DNA from: Maricaulaceae bacterium | Lineage (GTDB): Bacteria > Pseudomonadota > Alphaproteobacteria > Caulobacterales > Maricaulaceae | Assembly: GCA_026126205.1 (NCBI GenBank) | Contig: JAHCJP010000003.1 | Coordinates: 186,001 to 250,000, forward strand | Direction of reading: 5' to 3' | DNA: 64,000 nucleotides | In this document: positions 35,658-45,348 of the stretch, in pieces | Layout: the number at the start of each line of letters is the position of its first letter | Numbering within the stretch: the stretch's first letter is position 1 | The notes under the pieces: model-generated | What the model saw: the letters and a program-made list of their open reading frames with translations, nothing else | Told to the model about the DNA's origin: nothing | Databases searched by the model: none | Translations under genes and position numbers: made by a program

Positions 35658-37178
35658 TTATATCGTCTGATCGAACATCCCAATTTCAGGGTGCGCAGCC
35701 AGCCGGCCCCTGATATCCGCAAACACCGCCTTCATGTCCGCGGCCGAATTGGGGCTTTCGACCACCACCACCAAGTTCGGGGTGTTCGACGACGCCCGCA
35801 CCAGCCCCCAGGCCCCGTCCTCAAGCTGAAAGCGCACGCCGTTGACGGTGATCAGATCCTTGATCCTGCGGCCCGCCACCGGCGCGCCGGTTTTCGCCAG
35901 CTGCGCATATTCGGCGGCGATCTTGTCCACCACCTTGTATTTGACCTCGTCGGCGCAGGCCGGCGACATGGTTGGGGAGGAGAAGCTCAAGGGAAGCGCC
36001 CGCCGCAGATCGGCCATCGATTGTCCGGGGTTGCGGTCCAGCATCTCCAGCACCGCACGCGCCGCAACCAGGCCATCGTCATAGCCGCGCCCCACCGGCG
36101 GCTGCAGGAAGAAGTGGCCTGACTTTTCGAACCCCGCCAGCGCGCCGGTCTCTTTGGAGCGGCGCTTGATATAGGAATGCCCGGTCTTCCAGTACTCGGT
36201 GACGGCGCCATTCGCCTGCAGCACGGGGTCGACGGCGAACAGGCCGGTGGATTTGACATCGACGACGAATTTCGCGCCCGGGTGCAGCGCCGAAAGATCG
36301 CGCGCCAGCATCAGGCCGACCTTGTCGGCGAAAATCTCCTCGCCCTCGTTATCGACCACGCCGCAGCGGTCGCCATCGCCATCGAAGCCGAGCCCGACAT
36401 CGGCGCCGTGCGAGAGCACCGCATCGCGGATGGCGTGCAGCATCTTCATGTCTTCGGGATTGGGGTTGTAGCGCGGGAAGCTGTGATCAAGCTCGCAATC
36501 CAGCTCAATCACCTCCGCCCCCATGGCTCGCAGCGCCTTCGGCGCAAAGGCGCCGGCGGTGCCATTGCCGCAGGCGGCGACCACCTTCAGCGGCCGGGAC
36601 AATTTCGTTCCCTCCGCTACATCGGCGAGATAGCGTTCGGCCACGCCCGGCTCGCGCACATATCCGCCGCCGGCGCGGACTTCGCCGAGACCTTCAAGAA
36701 CGATCTTCTTCAAACGCCCCATCTCGTCCGGACCGAAGGTCAGCGCCTTTTCAACGCCCATTTTCACCCCGGTCCAGCCATTGGAATTATGACTGGCGGT
36801 GACCATGGCGACCGAGGGGATATCGAGATCGAACTGCGCAAAATAGGCGGTCGGCGACAAAGCGAGGCCGATGTCGTGCACCTCCACCCCCGCCGCCAGC
36901 AGGCCGACGGTCAACGCCTGTTTGACCGAAAGCGAATAGCTGCGGAAGTCATGCCCGGTGACAATCTTAAGCGGAACGTCCAGCTCGTGGATCAGGGTTC
37001 CGAGCCCCAGCCCCAGAGCCTGCACGCCATAAAGATTGATCTCCGGCGCCCTGTCCGAGCCCGGATGTCCGAACCACCAGCGCGCGTCATACTCGCGAAA
37101 CCCCGTTGGCTTGATCAGGGCCTCGGTCTCGAACGCCCAAGTGTTGGGGGCGATATCGGCGCGGGGCTTAGCGGTCAT
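35658..37178 (-). CDS. phosphomannomutase/phosphoglucomutase
   Basis: A 506-residue alpha-D-phosphohexomutase. The phosphoserine loop is TASHNSNGW (Ser near 129), the metal loop is DGDGDRCG and the sugar-binding loop follows in the GFEKSGHFF region. AlgC-type enzymes interconvert mannose-6-P/mannose-1-P and glucose-6-P/glucose-1-P, supplying both manC and rfbA in this cluster. ATG 37178 was chosen over an upstream TTG because AGGA precedes it at a workable distance. Confidence 0.92.
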   Translation of the reverse strand: MTAKPRADIAPNTWAFETEALIKPTGFREYDARWWFGHPGSDRAPEINLYGVQALGLGLGTLIHELDVPLKIVTGHDFRSYSLSVKQALTVGLLAAGVEVHDIGLALSPTAYFAQFDLDIPSVAMVTASHNSNGWTGVKMGVEKALTFGPDEMGRLKKIVLEGLGEVRAGGGYVREPGVAERYLADVAEGTKLSRPLKVVAACGNGTAGAFAPKALRAMGAEVIELDCELDHSFPRYNPNPEDMKMLHAIRDAVLSHGADVGLGFDGDGDRCGVVDNEGEEIFADKVGLMLARDLSALHPGAKFVVDVKSTGLFAVDPVLQANGAVTEYWKTGHSYIKRRSKETGALAGFEKSGHFFLQPPVGRGYDDGLVAARAVLEMLDRNPGQSMADLRRALPLSFSSPTMSPACADEVKYKVVDKIAAEYAQLAKTGAPVAGRRIKDLITVNGVRFQLEDGAWGLVRASSNTPNLVVVVESPNSAADMKAVFADIRGRLAAHPEIGMFDQTI

Positions 37179-37314
37179 GGGGGAAACGTCCTGCAACTGC
37201 CGGGCGCGGTGTTAGCCCATTCACACGCGCGTGCAAACTCTTCCCTCCTGACAGATGCAGACGGATGCCGAGTTTCGCGCCGCAAGGCGTCCGGCATCCG
37301 GGTCGCCAACACAA

Positions 37315-37932
37315 TCAGGACGGCGGCTCCGCCGGCAGGATATCGACCTGGAGCCGGCGGACATAAACCCCCCTGCCCAACCCCTGCGCATCCGGCCACA
37401 CGCCGACCCATTCCTCGTTATTGGCCTGCGTCAACGGCGAAATATCATGCTCGAAAGCGTAAATGGCGTAATCCTCGCTAATCTCGAATGCGCGCCAGCC
37501 GCTGTCATGACCCTCGGTGGTGAAATAGCCTAGACGGGCCTCGGTCAGACTCGAATCCGCCGCCCGCATCTCCACGCTGACGCGTATGCGGCGGCCGATC
37601 ACCGCCCGCTCAAACACCGCCGGCGCCAGCAGACCCACCCCGGCGGACAGATGCCCCGCCGCCTCAAGGGTCGCCACCGACCGGGCCAGCGACGCGCCTT
37701 CCGCAAAATCGTACACCACGCTTGTGCCCGGCCCCGGGATCAGGTTCGCAAGCGCTTCGCCTTCCGCCAACAGGCGGGTCTCCGAGACCAGCACGCCCTG
37801 CAACTCGGCCCGCCCTGACATCGCAAAAGCGATCATCCCGGCCAGCACCAGCGCGGCGACCGGATAAAACGCCCAGTCGGGAAGCGAAAGACGCCTTCCG
37901 ATGCTTGCTGTGAACGCGACCGATTTCCGCAT
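37315..37932 (-). CDS. membrane-anchored protein of unknown function
   Basis: A 205-residue protein with a single membrane span at about 22-40 (AFYPVAALVLAGMIAFAM) after a short basic N-terminus. This places the rest, about 160 residues and strand-rich, in the periplasm. The C-terminal part (YAIYAFEHDISPLTQANNEE, then VYVRRLQVDIL) has the pattern of a jelly-roll/carbohydrate-binding-like fold, but I do not recognise the family. It lies 136 bases upstream of phosphomannomutase on the same strand and is divergent from the sulfotransferase. Confidence 0.6.
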   Translation of the reverse strand: MRKSVAFTASIGRRLSLPDWAFYPVAALVLAGMIAFAMSGRAELQGVLVSETRLLAEGEALANLIPGPGTSVVYDFAEGASLARSVATLEAAGHLSAGVGLLAPAVFERAVIGRRIRVSVEMRAADSSLTEARLGYFTTEGHDSGWRAFEISEDYAIYAFEHDISPLTQANNEEWVGVWPDAQGLGRGVYVRRLQVDILPAEPPS

Positions 37933-38053
37933 TCGTCCATCCGCCAGTCCGTGTCCGCTCCGGCGGTCACTTGCCCGTGCTGCATACCCCAGCCGTTAGC
38001 GGGACGCCAAATAACAAAATCGCCGAGACGCGTCCTGGCCACATCTTGATCAT

Positions 38054-38830
38054 ATGGTGCATTTACTGCAATCTTGGCGGGAATTGTTTCATCAACAACA
38101 TGCGGAATCCGATCTCTTGATGGCCGATGATGGCAAAATTTTCCGTGCAGGCGCGTGCATAGTCGTACTCGGCATGCATCGCAGCGGCACCAGCGCCCTT
38201 ACAGGATCGCTTATGCAAGCCGGAATGTACCTCGGCAAGGTTCTGGACACGGCGATCAGCCACAACCCCAAAGGCCTGCAAGAGCCTGCCTCGATACTGT
38301 ACATGCACGAACACCTGTTGCAGGCCAGCGGCGGTTCGTGGAGCGATCCTCCATCACAGGTCGTTTGGGACCGGCTGCATTGTGCCGTGCGCGACCTGTT
38401 CATCGAGTCGCGCGGCGGGCATGCCGTGTGGGGATTCAAGGATCCGCGCACCGTCTTTACGCTGCAGGGCTGGCTTGATGTTCTGCCCGACATTCGCCCG
38501 GTGGGTATTTTCCGTCACCCATACGAAGTCGCCGCCTCCCTGCGTAAGCGTAATGGGTTCGAACTCGAAAAAGGCTTGTCCCTATGGGCGCTCTATAACC
38601 GCAAACTGCTCAAATGGCGCGACCGCCTTGGCTTCCCGATCATCCCGTTCACAGCCGACCACGCCCTGATGAAGCAGAAGCTGGCTGCGCTGATGGGTCA
38701 GCTGGGGCTGGAGCCAGCCGACGAAACCGACTTTTTCAACCCCTCTCTTCTCTCGACATGTGGTGAAACGCCGCCGCTTCCCGCAGATGTCTTGGAGGTG
38801 CTGGAAAATCTTCAATCGCGCGCACTTTGA
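38054..38830 (+). CDS. sulfotransferase family protein
   Basis: A 258-residue P-loop protein with the 5'-phosphosulfate-binding loop GMHRSGTSAL (40-49), a 3'-phosphate-type region (VGIFRHPYEVAASLRKR) and GFKDPRTVF. These are the features of bacterial sugar O-sulfotransferases, which transfer sulfate from PAPS to a glycan. The cysD-cysNC and cysQ genes at 13.6-17.2 kb would supply PAPS and remove PAP. The start is uncertain: ATG 38054 or ATG 38120 (MADDGKIF). It overlaps or abuts the exostosin-like gene that follows. Confidence 0.8.
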   Translation: MVHLLQSWRELFHQQHAESDLLMADDGKIFRAGACIVVLGMHRSGTSALTGSLMQAGMYLGKVLDTAISHNPKGLQEPASILYMHEHLLQASGGSWSDPPSQVVWDRLHCAVRDLFIESRGGHAVWGFKDPRTVFTLQGWLDVLPDIRPVGIFRHPYEVAASLRKRNGFELEKGLSLWALYNRKLLKWRDRLGFPIIPFTADHALMKQKLAALMGQLGLEPADETDFFNPSLLSTCGETPPLPADVLEVLENLQSRAL

Positions 38831-38855
38831 GCCCGCGAGAACTCCCTTCTTTCCC

Positions 38856-39788
38856 ATGTCAACGCGGTTGTTTCCGAAGGGGCTTGGCGCGGACGCATAC
38901 CGTGTGACCGGGATCGCGGCCCGTTGCGACTGGGTACTGCTCAGCGATTGGAAACAGCCGCGAACGTGTTGGCTGAATCGCGCTGACACAGATCAGCCTA
39001 AAAGCATCTTCGTTTCGCTGCGAGCCTTCCCCGCCGCCCTTGAGCGTTTCGTGACTGACTTGCTGCCGATGCTAAAGGCGCCATTCACCCTGATCACTGG
39101 CTCCGAAGACGTTACGCTTCCAAACCAGACCGACCTGCGCTGGCGGCCCTACAATGCGGCGGAGCGCGCCGCGATCAGCAGCATCCTGGAGCACCCCCTG
39201 CTGGTGCGATGGCATGCCGAAAACCTGGATGACGCGGCGCATCCGAAATTGCACCCGCTCCCGCTCGGCCTCGTGTTCCCTGACGGCGCGCCGGAGCGCG
39301 GCGTGCCGATCCCCGAAACACCGAGCTTGTCCATACGGGACAACCGTGTGCTCTGCGCACACCGCATTCGCGATGGCGCACAATGGGCGCAGCGCGTTCA
39401 AGCCACCACGCTGGCGAAGCAGCAATGGCGAGCATGGACGACGGTCCTCGAGGAAGAGATTGGCGAAGCGGAGTTTGATGACCTGCTTCGGGAGCATGCT
39501 TTTGTGCTGTGCGTCGCTGGTGGAGGGCTCGACCCATCTCCCAAGGCGTGGCGGGCGCTTCTGAACGGAGCAATACCGATCATCCGGCGCAGTCCGTTGC
39601 TTGACGCCTATTCCCGCCTTCCGGTGGTCGTCGTTGATGATTGGGCGGAAGGCTGCATCACCCCGGCGCGGTTGCGAGCATGGAAGACGCATTACGAACT
39701 TGGCGCCATGCGTCCCAACAACCGGGGCGCGCTAATTGAAAAACTGTCTCTGGACTATTGGTGGGATGTGATTGTGACTGATCGGTGA
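38856..39788 (+). CDS. exostosin-like protein, possible glycosyltransferase
   Basis: A protein of about 310 residues with no motif I can assign firmly. The C-terminal half (FVLCVAGGGLDPSPKAW, LLNGAIPIIRRSPLLDAYS, PVVVVDDWAE) has the arrangement of exostosin/GT47-type domains: a conserved Gly-rich turn, then an acidic residue facing the nucleotide, then a DW near the end of the fold. The frame continues upstream into the sulfotransferase gene (GTG 38760); ATG 38856 gives a cleaner N-terminus, but no strong RBS is visible. The tight linkage suggests it acts on the same glycan as the sulfotransferase. Confidence 0.5.
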   Translation: MSTRLFPKGLGADAYRVTGIAARCDWVLLSDWKQPRTCWLNRADTDQPKSIFVSLRAFPAALERFVTDLLPMLKAPFTLITGSEDVTLPNQTDLRWRPYNAAERAAISSILEHPLLVRWHAENLDDAAHPKLHPLPLGLVFPDGAPERGVPIPETPSLSIRDNRVLCAHRIRDGAQWAQRVQATTLAKQQWRAWTTVLEEEIGEAEFDDLLREHAFVLCVAGGGLDPSPKAWRALLNGAIPIIRRSPLLDAYSRLPVVVVDDWAEGCITPARLRAWKTHYELGAMRPNNRGALIEKLSLDYWWDVIVTDR

Positions 39789-39864
39789 AGCGCCGGGTCA
39801 CCCCCTCGACTCCCCGGCGGCTATTGAATAGACCGCTTACGGATTTTCCGTGTACGGCGGGACG

Positions 39865-41319
39865 ATGGCCAAGCTCGACAAGGACCTCAAAAAGCTGCAG
39901 CGGCTGGAGGCGGGGACGCAGAGTCTCGCCCGTCGCACGCTCCCGCTTGGTCTTGGCGCCCTGTTCCTGGCCGTCATCGCCATCGCGGCGGCGCAGATCA
40001 CCGGCCTTGACGGCCGCTGGGCGGTGTTCGTCGCTGCCTGCGTGATCGGCGGTTACATGGCGCTGAACATCGGCGCCAACGATGTCGCCAACAACATGTC
40101 GCCGGCCGTGGGGTCCCGGGTGCTGACCATCACCACGGCTGTCGCCGCCGCCGCGATTTTCGAGGCCGCCGGGGCAATTATCGCCGGCGGGCAGGTGGTG
40201 GGCACCGTCGCCTCCGGAATCATCAATCCGGCGATGATGCCGGATTCCGGCGCGTTCATCGCCGCCATGCTGGCGGCGCTGCTCGCCGCAGCAGTATGGA
40301 TCAATCTCGCCACCTGGATCGGCGCGCCGGTCTCCACTACCCACTCCATTGTTGGCGGCGTGCTGGGCGCGGGAATCGTGGTCGCGGGCTTCGGCGCCGC
40401 GGACTGGGCAGTGGTGTCGCGCATTGCAGCCAGCTGGATCATTTCTCCCGCCATGGGCGGGCTGATCGCCGCAGGCTTCCTTGCTTACATCAACGCCACT
40501 GTTCTGGAGCGGAAGAACAAGCTTGACGCAGCCAAACGGCAGGTCCCGGTTCTGGTTGGCGTTATGGCCGGGGCGTTCTCGGCATACCTGATCATGAAAG
40601 GCCTGTCGCGAATCTGGCCTGCGCCCCTGGAGGTCTCGCTCGCCATAGGTGTTGTTACGGGCGTCATTGTCTGGGCCGCCGTGCGGCCGGTTGTGGCGAA
40701 AGGCCTGAAGGGTAAGGAAAACCGCAAGGCCTCGGTGGGTGAGTTATTCACAATTCCGGTGATCTGCGGCGCCTGTCTGCTTTCCTTCGCTCACGGCAGC
40801 AATGACGTCGCCAACGCCATAGGTCCGCTGGCGGCTATCTATAAGGCGATTACAGAGGGCGTCACGGGAGGTCCGGCACCTCTGCCCACCTGGATTCTGC
40901 TTATTGGTGCGCTCGGCATCTCTTTGGGTCTGCTGCTCTACGGGCCGAAACTGATCCGCACCGTCGGATCGAAGATCACCAAACTGAACCGGGTGCGCGC
41001 CTTCTGCGTCACCCTTTCGGCGGGCATCACCGTGATCATCGCCTCGGCGCTCGGCCTGCCGGTCAGCTCCACCCATGTCGCCATCGGCGCATTGTTCGGC
41101 GTCGGCTTTTTTCGCGAACTGGTCGCAAACAATGGCGATAACGGGAAAAAGAAGAAGAACTCACCGAGCCCCGCCAAGCAGCGCAAGCGTTATCTGGTCC
41201 GCCGCGATCATGTGATCACTATCGTTTCAGCCTGGTTGATAACCGTGCCGGCGGCTGGCGCGCTTGCTGGCGGCCTCGCCTTCGCGCTGAACGCCTCCGG
41301 CCTGATCGCCGGCGGCTGA
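39865..41319 (+). CDS. pit: inorganic phosphate transporter, Pit family
   Basis: A 484-residue membrane protein with two copies of the Pit signature, GANDVANNMSPAVG in the N-terminal half and GSNDVANAIGPLAA in the C-terminal half. These are the duplicated halves of the proton/sodium-coupled phosphate symporter. There are about ten predicted spans. ATG 39865 is preceded by GGCGGGAC; an in-frame GTG lies five codons upstream at 39850. The fpr gene follows closely on the same strand. Confidence 0.92.
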   Translation: MAKLDKDLKKLQRLEAGTQSLARRTLPLGLGALFLAVIAIAAAQITGLDGRWAVFVAACVIGGYMALNIGANDVANNMSPAVGSRVLTITTAVAAAAIFEAAGAIIAGGQVVGTVASGIINPAMMPDSGAFIAAMLAALLAAAVWINLATWIGAPVSTTHSIVGGVLGAGIVVAGFGAADWAVVSRIAASWIISPAMGGLIAAGFLAYINATVLERKNKLDAAKRQVPVLVGVMAGAFSAYLIMKGLSRIWPAPLEVSLAIGVVTGVIVWAAVRPVVAKGLKGKENRKASVGELFTIPVICGACLLSFAHGSNDVANAIGPLAAIYKAITEGVTGGPAPLPTWILLIGALGISLGLLLYGPKLIRTVGSKITKLNRVRAFCVTLSAGITVIIASALGLPVSSTHVAIGALFGVGFFRELVANNGDNGKKKKNSPSPAKQRKRYLVRRDHVITIVSAWLITVPAAGALAGGLAFALNASGLIAGG

Positions 41320-41387
41320 GCGCCGCATTGACGGATCGACGCGACCCCGCCATATCGCAGGCCTTCCAGCAACCCGGCGCCAACCCT

Positions 41388-42206
41388 ATGCAAGACAGCC
41401 CCGCCGCCAGTCAGCCTGCTACTGCGAGCGCCAGGCCCTCGCCGTTCTTCGTCGAACGAGTGCTGGAGGTGACACACTGGACCGACCGGCTGTTCTCCTT
41501 CCGCATCACACGGCCCGCCAGTTTCCGCTTCCGCTCCGGCGAGTTCGCCATGCTCGGATTGATGGCGGACGGCAAGCCCTTGCTTCGCGCCTATTCGATG
41601 GCGAGCCCGTTCTGGGAGGAGACCCTTGAGTTCTTCTCCATCAAGGTTCCGGATGGCCCTCTGACCTCGCGCCTGCAGAACATCCGCCCTGGCGACGAGA
41701 TCCTGATGGGCAAAAAGCCCACCGGCACGCTGGTGCTAGACGCACTCACCCCGGCGCGGCGGCTGTACATGTTTTCGACTGGCACCGGGATTGCGCCATT
41801 CGCCAGCCTGATCCGCGATCCGGAAACCTATGAGATGTTCGAGCAGGTGATCCTGACCCACACCTGCCGCCTCAAGGCCGAACTCGCCTATGGCCATGAC
41901 ATTGTCGCGCGCGCCAAGGCCGATCCACTTGTAGGCGCAGAGGCCTCGGCGCGCTTGATTCATTATGCTTCAACGACGCGGGAGCAGAGCCCGCACATGG
42001 GCCGGATCACGGCGATGGTCGACGAAGGGCGTTTGTTCGCAGAGCTCGGCCTGCCGGAGCTGAGCTCGGACAGCGACCGGGTGATGATCTGCGGGTCCGA
42101 GGCGATGCTGAAAGACATCAAGTCGCGCGTCGAGGCGCGCGGCTTCATAGAGGGCTCCAACGCCGCGCCGGGCCAGTTCGTGATCGAAAAGGCCTTTGTC
42201 AGCTGA
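41388..42206 (+). CDS. fpr: ferredoxin--NADP(+) reductase
   Basis: A 272-residue flavoprotein. The FAD motif RAYSMASP, the STGTGIAPFASLIRD pyrophosphate-binding segment and the terminal aromatic/aliphatic end (QFVIEKAFVS) are of the bacterial FPR type. It exchanges electrons between NADPH and ferredoxin or flavodoxin and often responds to oxidative stress. The start is uncertain (ATG 41388, or TTG 41328 which adds 20 residues of low complexity). It is convergent with ugd, with only three bases between the stop codons. Confidence 0.92.
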   Translation: MQDSPAASQPATASARPSPFFVERVLEVTHWTDRLFSFRITRPASFRFRSGEFAMLGLMADGKPLLRAYSMASPFWEETLEFFSIKVPDGPLTSRLQNIRPGDEILMGKKPTGTLVLDALTPARRLYMFSTGTGIAPFASLIRDPETYEMFEQVILTHTCRLKAELAYGHDIVARAKADPLVGAEASARLIHYASTTREQSPHMGRITAMVDEGRLFAELGLPELSSDSDRVMICGSEAMLKDIKSRVEARGFIEGSNAAPGQFVIEKAFVS

Positions 42207-42209
42207 TGG

Positions 42210-43511
42210 TCAGCGCCCGACGCTGTGATAGTCGAAGCCCTTGGCGCGCATCACCTCGGGCGTATAAATATTGCGTAGATCGACGATAGTCCTGCCGCTC
42301 ATTGCGGTCAGCAGTCGGTCGGGATCAAGAGCCCGGAACTCGTTCCATTCGGTGATGATCACCACTGCATCGGCGCCTTCGGCGCAGATGTAGGGACCGG
42401 TGACGAACTCGACGTTCTTAAGAAGCTTCTCGGCTTCCTCTATCCCGGCCGGATCGAATGCGCGCACATGCGCGCCCGCTTTCTGCAAGGCCGGGATGAT
42501 GTCGAGACTGGGCGCCTCCCGCATATCGTCCGTATTCGGCTTGAAGGTAAGTCCCAGCACGGCGATGGTCTTGCCTTTCACGTCTCCGCCAAGCGCAGCG
42601 ACCACCTTGCCGGCCATGGCCTTTTTGCGCGCGTCGTTGACATCGACCACCGTCTCGATCAGCCGCAGCGGTGCGTCCGCCTCCTGCGCCGTTCGCACCA
42701 GCGCCAGCGTGTCCTTTGGAAAGCAGGAGCCGCCATAGCCCGGACCGGCATGCAGGAATTTCGACCCTATGCGGTTGTCGAGGCCGACGCCCTTGGCCAC
42801 CTCCTGGACGTTCGCGCCCACCCGCTCGCACAAATCCGCAATCTCGTTGATGAAGGTGATCTTCATCGCCAGAAATGCGTTGGCGGCGTATTTGATCAGC
42901 TCCGACGTGCGCCGGCTGGTGAACACGATCGGGGTCTCGTTCAGGTACAGCGGACGGTACAGCTCCTTCATCAGTTCACGGGCTCGCTCGTCGTCAGTCC
43001 CGACCACGATGCGGTCCGGACGCTTGAAATCGTCGATCGCCGCGCCCTCGCGCAGGAACTCCGGGTTCGATACCACGGAGAAATCGCTGTCCGGTCTCGC
43101 CTTGCGGATGATCGCCTCAACCTCGTCGCCAGTGCCCACCGGCACCGTCGATTTGTTCACGATCACGGTATAGCCGTTCATTACGGCAGCGACCTCCTCG
43201 GCCGCGGCGTGAACATAGGAAAGATCCGCGAAGCCGTCGCCGCGCCGCGACGGCGTGCCTACAGCAATGAACACCGCATCCGCGGCCCGTACCGCTTCAG
43301 TCAGGTCGGTTGCGAAATCCAGCCGCCCCTCGCGCACATTGCGCGCCACCAGCAGGTCAAGCCCCGGTTCATAAATGGGGATGCCGCCCGCACGCAGTGT
43401 CGCGATCTTGTCAGCGTCCTTGTCGACGCAGGTCACATGATGGCCGAAATCGGCGAAGCACGCCCCGGATACCAGACCTACATAGCCGGTCCCGATCATC
43501 GCTACGCGCAT
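42210..43511 (-). CDS. ugd: UDP-glucose 6-dehydrogenase
   Basis: A 433-residue NAD-dependent dehydrogenase of standard length. It begins MRVAMIGTGYVGLVSGACF (Rossmann motif), and contains the catalytic Cys in GGSCFPKDT and the TFKPNTDDMREAPS segment. It oxidises UDP-glucose twice to UDP-glucuronate, an acidic donor commonly used for capsules. It is divergent from the second ABC exporter pair, sharing a 156-base upstream region. Confidence 0.96.
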   Translation of the reverse strand: MRVAMIGTGYVGLVSGACFADFGHHVTCVDKDADKIATLRAGGIPIYEPGLDLLVARNVREGRLDFATDLTEAVRAADAVFIAVGTPSRRGDGFADLSYVHAAAEEVAAVMNGYTVIVNKSTVPVGTGDEVEAIIRKARPDSDFSVVSNPEFLREGAAIDDFKRPDRIVVGTDDERARELMKELYRPLYLNETPIVFTSRRTSELIKYAANAFLAMKITFINEIADLCERVGANVQEVAKGVGLDNRIGSKFLHAGPGYGGSCFPKDTLALVRTAQEADAPLRLIETVVDVNDARKKAMAGKVVAALGGDVKGKTIAVLGLTFKPNTDDMREAPSLDIIPALQKAGAHVRAFDPAGIEEAEKLLKNVEFVTGPYICAEGADAVVIITEWNEFRALDPDRLLTAMSGRTIVDLRNIYTPEVMRAKGFDYHSVGR

Positions 43512-43667
43512 GGCGAAAATCCTTGAATATGCTCCGCGCCGGGCAAAATCATCTTCGCCGCCGGCGCCGGTTGAGGGTGTCGCGGAAACCGTCTAACGAT
43601 CAGTCGCCGCCGCGGTCAATGCCCGACAGCCGCGCCGGAGAGCCGTCTGAGCCGGAGTCCTGTCAAC

Positions 43668-44459
43668 ATGATCCGCAACACCGTTGCTGCGTTGGCTGAC
43701 CTCGGCGAGGGATTGCGGCGCTGGCCGTTGTGGCTGGCGCTGGCCGGCGACGACATGCGACAGCGGTACCGGCGAACGGTCTTCGGCCTGCTGTGGATCA
43801 CTATCTCCTACGCCGCCTTCGTCGGCGCGTTGACGCTGGTCTTCGGACAGCTGTCGCCAGAACCGCTGTCCTGGTTCGTGGTCTATGTCGCCGTCGGCTT
43901 CCTGGCCTGGCAGTTCATCAACGCCAGCGTCGTCGACGGCTGCCAGGTGTTCGTGAACTCCGAAAACTGGCTGACAGGCATGCGCCTGCCACATTCGGTG
44001 TTCATCTTCCAGAGCGTGGCGCGTGAGTGCCTGGTGCTCGGCTACAGCGCGCTTGTGGCGCTGGCGGTGATGCTGATGGCTGGCCATGCGCTGACGCCGA
44101 TGGCGCTGATGGCGCTGCCGGCGCTGGCGGCCTTTATCGTCAACGCCGTGTTCGCGCACATGTTGTTCGGGGTGGCGGCGACGCGGTTCCGGGACCTGTC
44201 GCAAGTTATCCAGGCGGTGATGCGGGTGCTGTTCTTCCTGACGCCGCTGGTGTGGACGGCGGAACAGGTGGGCGGCCTGCGCGGCTGGCTGTGGTGGAAC
44301 CCCTTCACCTATTTCGTCGATATCTTCCGCGCCCCGATTGTCGATGGCGTCTTCCCCGCCCACAGCTGGGCCGTGGTGGCCGCAATCACCGCTGGCATGG
44401 CCGTCGTCTCCCTGACTGTCTTCACGGCGTTCCGGCGCCGGTTGACCCTCTGGCTTTAG
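43668..44459 (+). CDS. polysaccharide ABC exporter permease (Wzm/KpsM-like), copy 2
   Basis: A 263-residue ABC-2 permease with about six spans and the family's amphipathic QRYRRTVFGLLW segment, the same motif seen in the copy at 31503 (QRYRRSILGVLW). Unlike that copy it has the GC content of the core genome, suggesting that this is the resident exporter. Its ATPase starts 14 bases after its stop. Confidence 0.9.
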   Translation: MIRNTVAALADLGEGLRRWPLWLALAGDDMRQRYRRTVFGLLWITISYAAFVGALTLVFGQLSPEPLSWFVVYVAVGFLAWQFINASVVDGCQVFVNSENWLTGMRLPHSVFIFQSVARECLVLGYSALVALAVMLMAGHALTPMALMALPALAAFIVNAVFAHMLFGVAATRFRDLSQVIQAVMRVLFFLTPLVWTAEQVGGLRGWLWWNPFTYFVDIFRAPIVDGVFPAHSWAVVAAITAGMAVVSLTVFTAFRRRLTLWL

Positions 44460-44473
44460 GGAGAGCCGGCGCC

Positions 44474-45202
44474 ATGCCCCATATCCGCCTCAGCGACGTC
44501 TCCTTCCGCTACCCGGTATATTCCGCCACCGTCGCGGCCGGCGAGGGCGCCGGCGCCGGCGCCGCGATCACGGCGGTCAAGGGCCGACGCTATGTGCAGG
44601 CCCTGCACGACGTCAGTTTCGAATTACGGCAGGGCGACCGCCTGGCTCTGATCGGCCGCAACGGCTCCGGCAAATCCACCCTGCTCCGCATCCTGGCCGG
44701 GATTTACGATCCCGCGGAGGGCGAGGCCGAGGTCGAAGGGCGCATCGGCGCGCTGCTGGATATCGGGGCCGGCATGCGCGTCGAGGCGACGGGCGAGCGC
44801 AATATCTACCTGCGCGGCCTGATCGACGGCCTCGGGCCGAAGGCGGCGCAGGCCCGCATCCCGGAGATCGCCGCCTTCGCCGATCTCGGCGACTATATCC
44901 GGCTGCCGGTTCGGTCCTATTCCGACGGCATGATCATGCGGCTGAATTTCGCCCTCGCCACCGCCAGCCAGCCCGAGGTGCTGCTGCTGGATGAATGGAT
45001 CGGCGCCGGGGACAAAGCCTTCGCCCTGAAGGCGCATGCGCGCATGCAGTCGCTTGTTGATCAGGCTGGCGTCATGGTGCTGGCCAGCCACAATCCGGAC
45101 TTCGTCCGCCTGACCTGCAACAAGGCGCTGTGGCTGGACCGGGGCCACATGCGGGCGTTCGGGCCGGTAGGGGCGATTCTCGACGCCTATCTGGCCGCTT
45201 GA
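44474..45202 (+). CDS. polysaccharide ABC exporter, ATP-binding protein (Wzt/KpsT-like), copy 2
   Basis: A 242-residue ABC ATPase with Walker A GRNGSGKST (61-69), the YSDGMIMRL signature, Walker B VLLLDEWIGAGD and switch His in LASHN. A Gly/Ala-rich insert (about 20-33) precedes the first conserved strand. It ends without a carbohydrate-binding C-terminal domain, as in KpsT, so substrate choice would be made elsewhere. Compare the copy at 30544, which has a longer C-terminus and low GC. Confidence 0.92.
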   Translation: MPHIRLSDVSFRYPVYSATVAAGEGAGAGAAITAVKGRRYVQALHDVSFELRQGDRLALIGRNGSGKSTLLRILAGIYDPAEGEAEVEGRIGALLDIGAGMRVEATGERNIYLRGLIDGLGPKAAQARIPEIAAFADLGDYIRLPVRSYSDGMIMRLNFALATASQPEVLLLDEWIGAGDKAFALKAHARMQSLVDQAGVMVLASHNPDFVRLTCNKALWLDRGHMRAFGPVGAILDAYLAA

Positions 45203-45302
45203 TCGCGCGGGACTAACTGGCGCACAGGCCCTGTTGCGCGCGCCCTCGCTATCGGCTATAGCCCGCCGCTCGAAATCAGACGGGCGCAAGCCGCTTCCAG
45301 GA

Positions 45303-45334
45303 CCGCCGGGCGATGACCCCTCGGCGGCCGTTTT
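45303..45334 (+). terminator. possible terminator/attenuator hairpin before rplY
   Basis: ccgccg (45303-45308) and cggcgg (45322-45327) can pair around a 13-base loop, with TTTT at 45331-45334 just after. It would end transcripts from the exporter genes, or act in the leader of rplY, whose ATG lies 15 bases beyond. It is a short stem, so only tentative. Confidence 0.35.
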
Positions 45335-45348
45335 CAGGGACCAGACCG

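Noticed and set aside
35450..35722. 90-codon minus-strand frame as a real gene
   Set aside because: It overlaps the 3' end of phosphomannomutase by 65 bases, has no credible start or RBS and only a faint family resemblance; recorded only as a possible relic.
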